DNA of 64,000 nucleotides from positions 62,001 through 126,000 of the forward strand of contig NZ_JACRAH010000031.1 of assembly GCF_016234775.1 (NCBI RefSeq), given 5' to 3'. The notes beneath the pieces were generated by a model. The model was not told the DNA's origin and searched no databases. It worked only from the letters and a program-made list of their open reading frames with translations. This stretch comes from Aquabacterium sp. (GTDB taxonomy: Bacteria; Pseudomonadota; Gammaproteobacteria; Burkholderiales; Burkholderiaceae_C). The translations under genes were made by a program, and so were the position numbers. Below are positions 56,922-64,000 of the stretch, piece by piece. Positions within the stretch are counted from its first letter, which is position 1, and each line of letters opens with the position of its first letter.

Positions 56922-57926
56922 TCAACTGGTACTGCGCACAGGCAGGGCCTCTGCGCGCGTGGGGGGACGAACGAGTTGCAGACTGCGCACAACATCTCGC
57001 ACCTGCTCGCGCAACCAGCGGCTGGCGGCGGAGTGATGCGTCAGGTCATGCCAGAGTTGATAGTAGTTCATCGGCGGGAAGGCCACCGGGCAACGCACGA
57101 TCTTCACGCGCAACTGTTGCGCGTAACGCTCACAGAAGCGGCGCCCTGTCGTGAGCACCAGCAAGGAGCCCGCCACCATATAGGGCAGTTGCGCAAAGTG
57201 GGGGTTGCGGACCACGATGTTGCGGCGCAGCCCCTGAGCGGCGAGATGCTCGTCGATGATGCCCAGCGCGCCCGGGTGCAAGGCTGGTGGTGCCACGTGC
57301 TCGCACGAGAGGTACTGCTCGATGGACCAGGCCCGTTTGCCTTCCTTGGGCAAGCGCGCGGCTGGATGATCTTCGGATACCAGGCAGACCACCTCGTCGC
57401 TGATCAGCCGCCCCAGATGCAACTCGTCCGATGGCTCCAGCCAGTTGCCGATGACCAGATCGACCTCGCCACGCGCCAGACTGCGGCGGTAATCCAGATC
57501 GGCCGACAACTGCACCACCTCGACACGCACATTCGGCGCCAGACGACGCAGGCGCAGTGTCAGCTCCGGCAGGAAGAAGGGATCGAGGTAATCGGTGGCG
57601 GCCAGCCTGAACGTCAGGTTGGTGGTGGCCGGATCGAATTCCCGCACAGAGTTGTTGTGGCCGAACATGCTTTGTGCATGTTGCAGGATGGCCGATGCCG
57701 GCTCCAGCAGGTTCAAGGCCACATCAGTGGGGGCCATGCTCTGCCCGCAGCGAACCAGCAAAGGGTCGCCCGTCAACTCACGCAAGCGCCTGAGTTGAGC
57801 ACTGACGGCCGGTTGGCTGGATTGCAGGCGTATGGCCGCCCGCGAGACACTGCATTCGGTGATCACGGTGTGCAAGACACGGATGAGGGAGAGGTCGATC
57901 TTCTCGAAAAGCGTGTTCTTATTCAT
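56922..57926 (-). CDS. LysR family transcriptional regulator
   Basis: This 334-residue regulator has an N-terminal winged helix at about residues 10-70 (LIRVLHTVITECSVSRAAIRLQSSQPAVSAQLRRLRELTGDPLLVRC split across the motif) and a ligand-binding domain. The start at 57926 gives the standard MNKNTLFEKIDLSLIRVL. It heads the guaD-transporter-add set and diverges from xdhA, so it probably regulates both arms in response to a purine or related metabolite (inference). A LysR-type palindrome (57946-57960) lies 20 bases upstream of its start. Confidence 0.93.
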   Translation of the reverse strand: MNKNTLFEKIDLSLIRVLHTVITECSVSRAAIRLQSSQPAVSAQLRRLRELTGDPLLVRCGQSMAPTDVALNLLEPASAILQHAQSMFGHNNSVREFDPATTNLTFRLAATDYLDPFFLPELTLRLRRLAPNVRVEVVQLSADLDYRRSLARGEVDLVIGNWLEPSDELHLGRLISDEVVCLVSEDHPAARLPKEGKRAWSIEQYLSCEHVAPPALHPGALGIIDEHLAAQGLRRNIVVRNPHFAQLPYMVAGSLLVLTTGRRFCERYAQQLRVKIVRCPVAFPPMNYYQLWHDLTHHSAASRWLREQVRDVVRSLQLVRPPTRAEALPVRSTS

Positions 57927-57945
57927 ACACCGACTCTGATAGTGT

Positions 57946-57960
57946 CTATTCACGAAATAG
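57946..57960. promoter_or_regulatory. Candidate LysR-type operator between the divergent arms
   Basis: CTATT-CACGA-AATAG is a perfect inverted repeat with a T-N11-A frame, the general LysR-box form. It lies in the 146-base gap between the LysR gene (20 bases away) and xdhA. A weak plus-strand pair, TATGAC at about 57960-57965 and TATACC at 57982-57987, could be the xdhA promoter. Confidence 0.55.
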
Positions 57961-58072
57961 TATGACCGGCGCCAGCACTGGATATACCCTCTTTGTGGTG
58001 AGTGAGCGCATGGCCACGGCATTTGCGGACACCTCATCCCACAACTGACCCACGCCTTCAGGAGCCTCGACC

Positions 58073-59608
58073 ATGAGCACCGCAGCCCCCCGCCCGATCC
58101 GCTTCGTGCACCAGGGGCAGATACAGGAGGTCAAAGACCTCCCCCCCACGACCACCGTACTGCAATGGTTGCGCGAACAGGCGCATTGCACCGGCACCAA
58201 GGAAGGCTGCGCCGAGGGTGACTGCGGCGCCTGCACCGTGGTGCTGGGCGAGCGCCACCCTGAAACCGGGCAGTGGCAACAGAAAACCGTCAACGCCTGC
58301 ATCCAGTTCCTGCCCACGCTGGATGGCAAGGCCCTGCTGACCGTGGAAGATCTGAAACCCGCAAGCAGCGATCAGCTTCACCCCTGCCAGCAAGCCATGG
58401 TGGATTGCCATGGTTCGCAATGCGGTTTCTGCACGCCGGGCTTCGTGATGTCGCTGTGGGACATCTACCAGACGCATGAACAGCCCCCCTCGCGCACGGC
58501 GCTGGCTGATGCGCTGGCAGGCAATCTGTGCCGCTGCACGGGCTACCGCCCCATCCTGGACGCCGGGCAAAAGATGTTTGAAGGGCCTCGCCAGCCGTTT
58601 GCGCCCGAGCCATGGCTGCAACAGCTCGCAGCGCTGCAAGGCCAGTCACCAGATGGCCTGCAGTACGAAGGCCCCGCGCAGACGGACAGCCGCATGCGCA
58701 GCCGCTTCTTCGCCCCGACATCCTTGAGCGATCTCGCCAGCCTGCGGCTTTCAATGCCCGATGCGCGCTTGCTGGCTGGCAGCACCGATGTCGGCCTGTG
58801 GGTCACCAAGCAGTTCAAGGCGCTGGGCGACATCATTTATCTGGGGCAGGTGCCCGAGTTGCGGCGCATCCTCACACCGGCGAGCGTCACGGGTCAGCCA
58901 GATGCACTGGACATCGGCGCGGCCGTGACACTGGAAGAGGCCTGGTCCACGCTGGCTTCGCACATACCCGAGCTGCGAGAACTCTGGTTGCGGTTTGCCT
59001 CGCCGCCGGTTCGCCATGCGGGCACCCTGGTCGGCAATCTGGCCAACGGCTCACCCATCGGCGACAGCGCCCCCATCCTGCTGGCGCTGGACGCCACACT
59101 CGTGCTGCGCGCCGGCCAGTTCACGCGAGAGATGCCGCTGCCAGCCTTCTATCTGGACTACATGAAGAACGCCTTGAAGCCCGGCGAGTTCATCCAGTCC
59201 GTGCGCGTTCCGATCTTCAGCAAGGATGCGGGCGAGATCCTGCGGGCCTACAAGATTTCGAAGCGGCGCGACAGCGACATCTCCGCCGTGTGCGCGGGCC
59301 TGTTCATTCAGCTGGAAGGCGACACCATCAAGCAGGCACGACTGGCCTGGGGTGGCATGGCGGCCACCGCGCGCCGCGCCAGCCAGACCGAAGCCGCCAT
59401 GATCGGACAAGCCTGGACCGAAACCACCCTGCGCCAGGCCCAGGCCGCGCTGGCACAGGACTTCCAGCCCATGACCGATCTGCGCGCCAGCAAGGACTAC
59501 CGCATCAAGGTCGCCGCCAACCTGCTGGAACGTTTCTGGCTTGAAACCCGTCCACACAACCCACTGCGCGCCGACGAGGTGCAGGTATGGCCTGCGCAAA
59601 CAGCATGA
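58073..59608 (+). CDS. xdhA: Xanthine dehydrogenase small (FeS/FAD) subunit
   Basis: This 511-residue subunit passes electrons from the molybdenum centre to NAD+. The plant-type [2Fe-2S] motif lies in CTGTKEGCAEGDCGAC (Cys46, Cys51 and Cys54), and the second cluster is bound by CGFCTPGF and CRCTGYRP. The FAD domain spans about residues 215-400 (LLAGSTDVGLWVTKQ), and a CO-dehydrogenase-type C-terminal domain follows. The start ATG at 58073 has a GGAG site at about 58059-58062. It overlaps xdhB, and the order xdhA-xdhB-xdhC is standard. Confidence 0.96.
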   Translation: MSTAAPRPIRFVHQGQIQEVKDLPPTTTVLQWLREQAHCTGTKEGCAEGDCGACTVVLGERHPETGQWQQKTVNACIQFLPTLDGKALLTVEDLKPASSDQLHPCQQAMVDCHGSQCGFCTPGFVMSLWDIYQTHEQPPSRTALADALAGNLCRCTGYRPILDAGQKMFEGPRQPFAPEPWLQQLAALQGQSPDGLQYEGPAQTDSRMRSRFFAPTSLSDLASLRLSMPDARLLAGSTDVGLWVTKQFKALGDIIYLGQVPELRRILTPASVTGQPDALDIGAAVTLEEAWSTLASHIPELRELWLRFASPPVRHAGTLVGNLANGSPIGDSAPILLALDATLVLRAGQFTREMPLPAFYLDYMKNALKPGEFIQSVRVPIFSKDAGEILRAYKISKRRDSDISAVCAGLFIQLEGDTIKQARLAWGGMAATARRASQTEAAMIGQAWTETTLRQAQAALAQDFQPMTDLRASKDYRIKVAANLLERFWLETRPHNPLRADEVQVWPAQTA

Positions 59609-61959
59609 ACAAGACCGTGGAAGCCTTCCTGCCCTCGCCCACTGCCTCACCCACTGCGGCGGGCCGCGCCTTGCCGCATGAATCCGCTCACCTGCATGTG
59701 GCCGGTCAGGCCACCTACATCGATGACCTGCCCGAGCTGGCCGGCACGCTGCATGCAGCCCTGGGCCTGTCGCCGGTGGCGCATGGTCGGCTGCTGTCCA
59801 TCGATGTGGATGGCCTGAAAGCACAACCGGGTGTGGTGGCCGTGCTCACCGCGCGCGACATCCCTGGCGTCAATGATTGCGGGGCCATCGTCCACGACGA
59901 CCCCATCCTGGCAGACGGTGAGGTGCATTACCTCGGTCAACCCATGTTCGTGGTGCTATCGGCGCAACGAGAAACGGCACGTCGCGTGGCCGCGATGGCG
60001 CGGGACTTCACCACGATCGAAGCGCTCCCCGCCCTGTTGACGCCCGAGGCCGCGCACGCAGCCCAAAGTTATGTCGTGCCACCCATGCACATGCAAAGGG
60101 GTGATGCGGCCCAGGCCCTGGCGCAAGCCCCGCATCGCCTGCAAGGCCGATTCCATCTGGGCGGGCAGGAGCAGTTCTATCTGGAAGGCCAGATCGCCTA
60201 CGCCATCCCGAAAGAAAACCATGGCTTGCTGGTTCACAGCTCCACCCAGCACCCCAGCGAAATGCAGCATGCCATTGCCCATGCCTTGAACCTGCATGCG
60301 CATCATGTGCTCGTCGAGTGCCGACGCATGGGGGGCGGTTTCGGCGGCAAGGAGTCGCAATCGGCCGTGTTCGCCTGCGTGGCGGCGATGGCAGCTTACA
60401 AGCTGCAAAAGCCCGTCAAGCTGCGCCCCGATCGTGACGACGACTTCATGATCACCGGCCGACGCCATTGCTTCGTGCACGACTTCGACATTGCCTATGA
60501 CCAGGATGGCCGTTTGCTGGGTGCCAAGGTCGAGATGGTGTCCCGCGCGGGCTTCTCTGCCGACCTGTCTGCGCCGGTGATGACCCGGGCACTGTGCCAC
60601 TTCGACAATGCCTACTTCCTGCCTGCGGTGGACCTGCATGGCTACTGCGCCCGCACCAACACGCAGAGCAACACGGCCTTTCGAGGCTTTGGTGGCCCGC
60701 AGGGTGCACTGGCCATCGAGGTCATCCTCGACTCGGTGGCGCGCCAGCTGGGCAAGGACCCGCTGGACGTGCGCCTGGCCAACCTGTATGGCACCACGGA
60801 CCGCAACACCACGCCCTATGGCCAGCTTGTTGAAGACAACGTCCTGATGCCCTTGCTGGATCAACTGGTCGGCAGCAGTGATTACCGCGCGCGTCGCACC
60901 GAGGTGGCCGCCTTCAACGCCAGCAGCCCGGTGCTCAAGAAGGGCCTGGCGCTCACGCCGCTCAAGTTCGGCATCTCATTCAATGTGGTGCACCTCAACC
61001 AGGCCGGCGCACTGGTGCACATCTACAGCGATGGCAGCATCCTGGTCAACCACGGTGGCACCGAGATGGGCCAGGGGCTCAACACCAAAGTGGCGCAGAT
61101 GGTGGCCCATACCCTGGGCGTCAAACCCGAGCGGGTGCGCGTCACCGCCACGGACACCAGCAAGGTCGTCAACACCTCGGCCACAGCGGCATCGACAGGT
61201 TCGGACCTCAACGGCAAGGCGGCGGCCGACGCGGCCATGCAGATCCGGTCACGACTGATCAGGATGCTGGCAGAACGTCACACGCTGCCTGATGAAGCCA
61301 TCCACTTTGCCGACGACGAGGTGCGCATTGGCGAACAGACGCTGCGCTTTGAAGACGTCGTGATGGACGCCTACCTGGCACGCGTGCAACTGTGGTCGGA
61401 CGGCTTTTATGCCACGCCCAAACTGCACTGGAACCGGGACACCATGCAAGGCCGCCCCTTCTTCTACTTTGCCTATGGCGCGGCCGTCAGCGAGGTGCTG
61501 GTGGACACGCTCACGGGCGAGTGGAAGCTGCTGCGCGCCGACGTGCTGCACGACGTGGGCCAGTCGATCAACCCGGCGCTGGACATCGGCCAGATCGAAG
61601 GCGCCTTCATCCAGGGCATGGGCTGGTTGACAAGTGAAGAGCTCTACTGGCACCCGCAGAGCGGCAAGCTGATGACGCACGCGCCATCCACCTACAAGAT
61701 CCCGACTGCCAGCGACTGCCCTGCCGACTTCCGCTTCCAGCTGTTCAAGAACCAGAACGTGGAGGACACGATCTACCGGTCCAAGGCCGTGGGCGAGCCG
61801 CCATTGCTGCTGCCCTTCTCGGTCTTCCTGGCCATCCGGGATGCGATCTCATCCATGGGCCAGCACCGCGTGGATCCGCCCCTGCGCGCGCCCGCCACGC
61901 CCGAGGCCATCCTGGATGCGGTGGATGCCGTCAAAGCCGCCTGTGCGGCGCAACCATGA
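59587..61959 (+). CDS. xdhB: Xanthine dehydrogenase molybdenum-binding subunit
   Basis: This 790-residue subunit oxidises hypoxanthine to xanthine and then to urate at a molybdopterin centre. Motifs are RMGGGFGGKESQ (cofactor binding), AFRGFGGPQG, GTEMGQGLNTKVAQ, and the catalytic Glu in AVGEPPLLL near the C-terminus. ATG at 59587 has a GAGG site 7 bases upstream and overlaps xdhA by 22 bases; ATG at 59605 would overlap the xdhA stop by 4 bases. Both are plausible, with six residues difference. Confidence 0.96.
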   Translation: MACANSMNKTVEAFLPSPTASPTAAGRALPHESAHLHVAGQATYIDDLPELAGTLHAALGLSPVAHGRLLSIDVDGLKAQPGVVAVLTARDIPGVNDCGAIVHDDPILADGEVHYLGQPMFVVLSAQRETARRVAAMARDFTTIEALPALLTPEAAHAAQSYVVPPMHMQRGDAAQALAQAPHRLQGRFHLGGQEQFYLEGQIAYAIPKENHGLLVHSSTQHPSEMQHAIAHALNLHAHHVLVECRRMGGGFGGKESQSAVFACVAAMAAYKLQKPVKLRPDRDDDFMITGRRHCFVHDFDIAYDQDGRLLGAKVEMVSRAGFSADLSAPVMTRALCHFDNAYFLPAVDLHGYCARTNTQSNTAFRGFGGPQGALAIEVILDSVARQLGKDPLDVRLANLYGTTDRNTTPYGQLVEDNVLMPLLDQLVGSSDYRARRTEVAAFNASSPVLKKGLALTPLKFGISFNVVHLNQAGALVHIYSDGSILVNHGGTEMGQGLNTKVAQMVAHTLGVKPERVRVTATDTSKVVNTSATAASTGSDLNGKAAADAAMQIRSRLIRMLAERHTLPDEAIHFADDEVRIGEQTLRFEDVVMDAYLARVQLWSDGFYATPKLHWNRDTMQGRPFFYFAYGAAVSEVLVDTLTGEWKLLRADVLHDVGQSINPALDIGQIEGAFIQGMGWLTSEELYWHPQSGKLMTHAPSTYKIPTASDCPADFRFQLFKNQNVEDTIYRSKAVGEPPLLLPFSVFLAIRDAISSMGQHRVDPPLRAPATPEAILDAVDAVKAACAAQP

Positions 61960-62861
61960 GCGCCTGGAGCGCCCCCGCCCTGCGCCAACTGGCCTGCGAC
62001 TGGCTTCAAGCCGGTCAACGCGCCATGGTGCTCACCGTGGTGAACAGCCAGGGCTCCACGCCACGCGATGCCGGCACACGCATGCTCGTGAGCGCCGATG
62101 CCATGGAGGGCACCATAGGTGGTGGCCACCTGGAGTGGCAAGCCATCGAGCTGGCCAGACAGGCCTTGAAGGAATGTTCGACCAGCCTTGACCAAACCAC
62201 CGGCTGGACACAGACCTTTGCCCTGGGCCCCTCGCTCGGGCAATGCTGCGGCGGCGTGGTTCAACTTCACTTCGCCCCGCTGGATGAGGCCGCCTTGCAC
62301 CAGTGGCCGATCAGCACGGCCTTGCACATCGAACTGCATGGCGCAGGCCATGTTGGCCAGGCCATCGTCAAATTGCTGGCCGACCTGGACTTCTCGGTGC
62401 GCTGGATCGACACGCGCGACAGCGGCACGGACGACTCAGCATCGCCATGCGGCCTGCCCGATGCCGCCACCCTGGCTGCCTTGCCGCCGCACATCACCTG
62501 GCACCCCAGCGACGCGCCGCCAGACGAGGTGGCCGATGCGCCACCAGGCGCCATCCATCTGGTGCTGACGCATCGGCACGACCTGGATCTGCGCATCATC
62601 GAGGCCGTCCTGCGCCGTGGCGACAGCCTGTTTGCAGGCATGATCGGCTCGCAGACCAAGCAGGCCAAGTTCCTGCATCGGCTGGAAGCCAGAGGCTTGA
62701 ATCACGCTCAACTCGCCCACATGACCTGCCCGATCGGCTTGCCCGAACTCAAGGGCAAGGAGCCGGCCGTGATTGCGGTCTCTGTGGTGGCCCAGTTGCT
62801 CCTGCTGAGACAATCACTGAGTTGCACACCACCATGTGCACCAGACAAGGCCCAGCCGTGA
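61956..62861 (+). CDS. xdhC: Xanthine dehydrogenase accessory protein XdhC
   Basis: XdhC binds molybdopterin, promotes its sulfuration and inserts it into XdhB. The 301-residue protein has GSTPRDAGTRMLVSADA near residue 30, GGGHLEWQAIELA, FALGPSLGQCCGGVVQLHF (the cysteine pair important for cofactor binding) and a Rossmann-like C-terminal part with GAGHVGQAIVKLLADLDF. Its ATG overlaps the xdhB stop (61956-61959). The C-terminus overlaps the next gene. Confidence 0.95.
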   Translation: MSAWSAPALRQLACDWLQAGQRAMVLTVVNSQGSTPRDAGTRMLVSADAMEGTIGGGHLEWQAIELARQALKECSTSLDQTTGWTQTFALGPSLGQCCGGVVQLHFAPLDEAALHQWPISTALHIELHGAGHVGQAIVKLLADLDFSVRWIDTRDSGTDDSASPCGLPDAATLAALPPHITWHPSDAPPDEVADAPPGAIHLVLTHRHDLDLRIIEAVLRRGDSLFAGMIGSQTKQAKFLHRLEARGLNHAQLAHMTCPIGLPELKGKEPAVIAVSVVAQLLLLRQSLSCTPPCAPDKAQP

Positions 62862-64000
62862 CCCAGCCCACCTTGCTCATCAAGGATGCCGACTGCATCG
62901 CCACCATGGACGATCAAGGCACCGAATGGCGACACGCCAGCGTGCTGATCCGCGGCCACGAAATCCTGGCCGCCGGCCCGACCGAAGCGTTGCCCGCCGA
63001 ATGGCTGGCCCAGGCCACACAGACCATCGACGCGCGCGGCCACGTGGTCATCCCGGGCCTGGTCAACACCCATCACCACATGTTCCAGAGCCTGACGCGT
63101 GCCATCCCCGCCGCGCAGGATGCCGAGTTGTTCAGCTGGCTGCGCACGCTCTACCCCATGTGGGCACGCCTCACGCCGGACATGATCCATGTGTCCACCC
63201 AGGTCGCCATGGCCGAGTTGCTGCTCAGCGGGTGCACCACCAGCAGCGATCACCTCTACCTCTACCCCAACGGGGTTCGCCTGGACGACAGCATCCATGC
63301 CGCGCAAGAGATCGGCATGCGCTTTCATGCCTGCCGGGGCAGCATGAGTGTGGGGGAAAGCGCCGGCGGCTTGCCGCCTGACAGCCTCGTGGAACGTGAA
63401 GACGCCATCCTGCGCGAAAGCCAGCGCCTGATCGAGGCCTTCCACGACGAGCAACGCCACGCCATGCTGCGCATCTCCCTGGCGCCCTGCTCGCCCTTCT
63501 CGGTCAGCACGGACCTGATGCGCGAATCAGCCCGACTGGCGCGTCAATGCGGCAAGCACGGCGTGCGCCTGCACACACACCTGGCCGAAAACGACCACGA
63601 CGTCGCCTACACGCGCGAGAAGTTCAACTGCACGCCTACCGAATACGCCGAAGCACAAGGCTGGCTGGGTGATGACGTGTGGCACGCGCACTGCGTCAAG
63701 CTCGACGACCATGGCATTGGCCGCTTTGCTGCCACACACACTGGCGTGGCCCACTGCCCCTGCAGCAACATGCGACTGGCCTCCGGCATCGCGCCGATCA
63801 GGCGCATGCTGGATGCGGGCGTACCTGTTGGCCTGGGCGTGGACGGCTCCGCCAGCAACGACGCCGCGCACCTGCTGGGCGAAGCCCGCCAGGCCATGCT
63901 GCTGGCGCGCGTAGGCCGCAGCCTTGCGCCCTTTGGTTGCGACCATGGGCCTGCAGACATGACAACTCGGCATGCACTGCGCATGGCCACACGCGGTGGG
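62858..64000 (+). CDS. 8-oxoguanine deaminase-like amidohydrolase (cut by window end)
   Basis: The open frame runs from GTG 62858 (overlapping the xdhC stop as GTGA) through the window end, 381 residues so far. An in-frame ATG at 62834 is an alternative start. Metal motifs are NTHHHMFQSLTR, HTHLAENDHD, WHAHCVKLDDHGI and GVDGSASNDAAHLLGEAR. This combination is that of 8-oxoguanine deaminases and their relatives, the chlorohydrolases of the AtzB/TrzN group. Position at the end of the xdh set fits a purine role: deamination of 8-oxoguanine would yield urate. The C-terminus, normally ~70-80 residues more, is not seen. Confidence 0.88.
   Translation, partial: MTQPTLLIKDADCIATMDDQGTEWRHASVLIRGHEILAAGPTEALPAEWLAQATQTIDARGHVVIPGLVNTHHHMFQSLTRAIPAAQDAELFSWLRTLYPMWARLTPDMIHVSTQVAMAELLLSGCTTSSDHLYLYPNGVRLDDSIHAAQEIGMRFHACRGSMSVGESAGGLPPDSLVEREDAILRESQRLIEAFHDEQRHAMLRISLAPCSPFSVSTDLMRESARLARQCGKHGVRLHTHLAENDHDVAYTREKFNCTPTEYAEAQGWLGDDVWHAHCVKLDDHGIGRFAATHTGVAHCPCSNMRLASGIAPIRRMLDAGVPVGLGVDGSASNDAAHLLGEARQAMLLARVGRSLAPFGCDHGPADMTTRHALRMATRGG

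Noticed and set aside
59587..59604. Frameshift at the xdhA-xdhB junction
   Set aside because: The overlap is a normal coupled start; both proteins have complete termini.

Overview
The window is 64 kb of high-GC chromosomal DNA. Gene content and order suggest a beta-proteobacterium of the order Burkholderiales, perhaps an Aquabacterium, Leptothrix or Comamonadaceae relative. The indicators are an rpoE-rseA-degP-lepA-lepB-rnc-era-recO-pdxJ run, an rpmF-plsX-fabHDG-acpP-fabF run, an HslV that begins with a short pre-Thr peptide, and RNase E diverging from an RluC-type enzyme. The genus is an inference from layout and protein style. About 62 protein genes are supported, two of them cut by the window ends. 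I see no tRNA, rRNA, CRISPR array, prophage or intact insertion sequence. Most of the window is ordinary core genome.

Layout. 0-5.6 kb: end of an unrecognised gene, hslVU, coaX, a secreted chalcone-isomerase-fold protein, an HDOD protein and an SppA-type peptidase. 5.6-11.6 kb: a minus-strand set (Rieske protein, HAD phosphatase, RluC-type pseudouridine synthase) diverges from rne across a 0.65-kb leader region. 11.7-13.6 kb: a long-chain acyl-CoA synthetase with a clear promoter and an overlapping palindrome. 13.7-32.9 kb: a long minus-strand block that joins fatty acid synthesis (DUF177, rpmF, plsX, fabH, fabD, fabG, acpP, fabF), the envelope-stress sigma factor with its anti-sigma factor and DegP protease, and lepA, lepB, rnc, era, recO, pdxJ and nagZ. 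Terminator-like hairpins divide this block and three of them lie directly before rnc, lepA and plsX. 33-41.5 kb: maf, an RsmI-like methylase, small membrane proteins, an M61 peptidase, a DUF3108 protein, DsbC, a UbiH-family hydroxylase and ychF. 41.6-49 kb: a chemoreceptor, an outer-membrane-like protein, CheW, an FtsX-type permease, a YoaK protein and a LigB/DODA dioxygenase.

49.7-64 kb is a purine-catabolism and uptake locus. Adenosine/adenine deaminase (add), a BMP-type ABC transporter (lipoprotein, two permeases, double ATPase), guanine deaminase and a LysR regulator lie on the minus strand. They diverge from xdhA-xdhB-xdhC and an 8-oxoguanine-deaminase-like amidohydrolase on the plus strand. 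Together they would import nucleosides or bases, deaminate them and oxidise hypoxanthine/xanthine to urate. A LysR-type palindrome lies between the divergent arms.

The most unusual sequence is non-coding. Between the dioxygenase gene and add, two ~120-145 bp elements lie in inverted orientation. They share three exactly conserved blocks but have different, self-complementary ends, which is the signature of a conserved fold. A cluster of DnaA-box-like 9-mers lies between degP and lepA.
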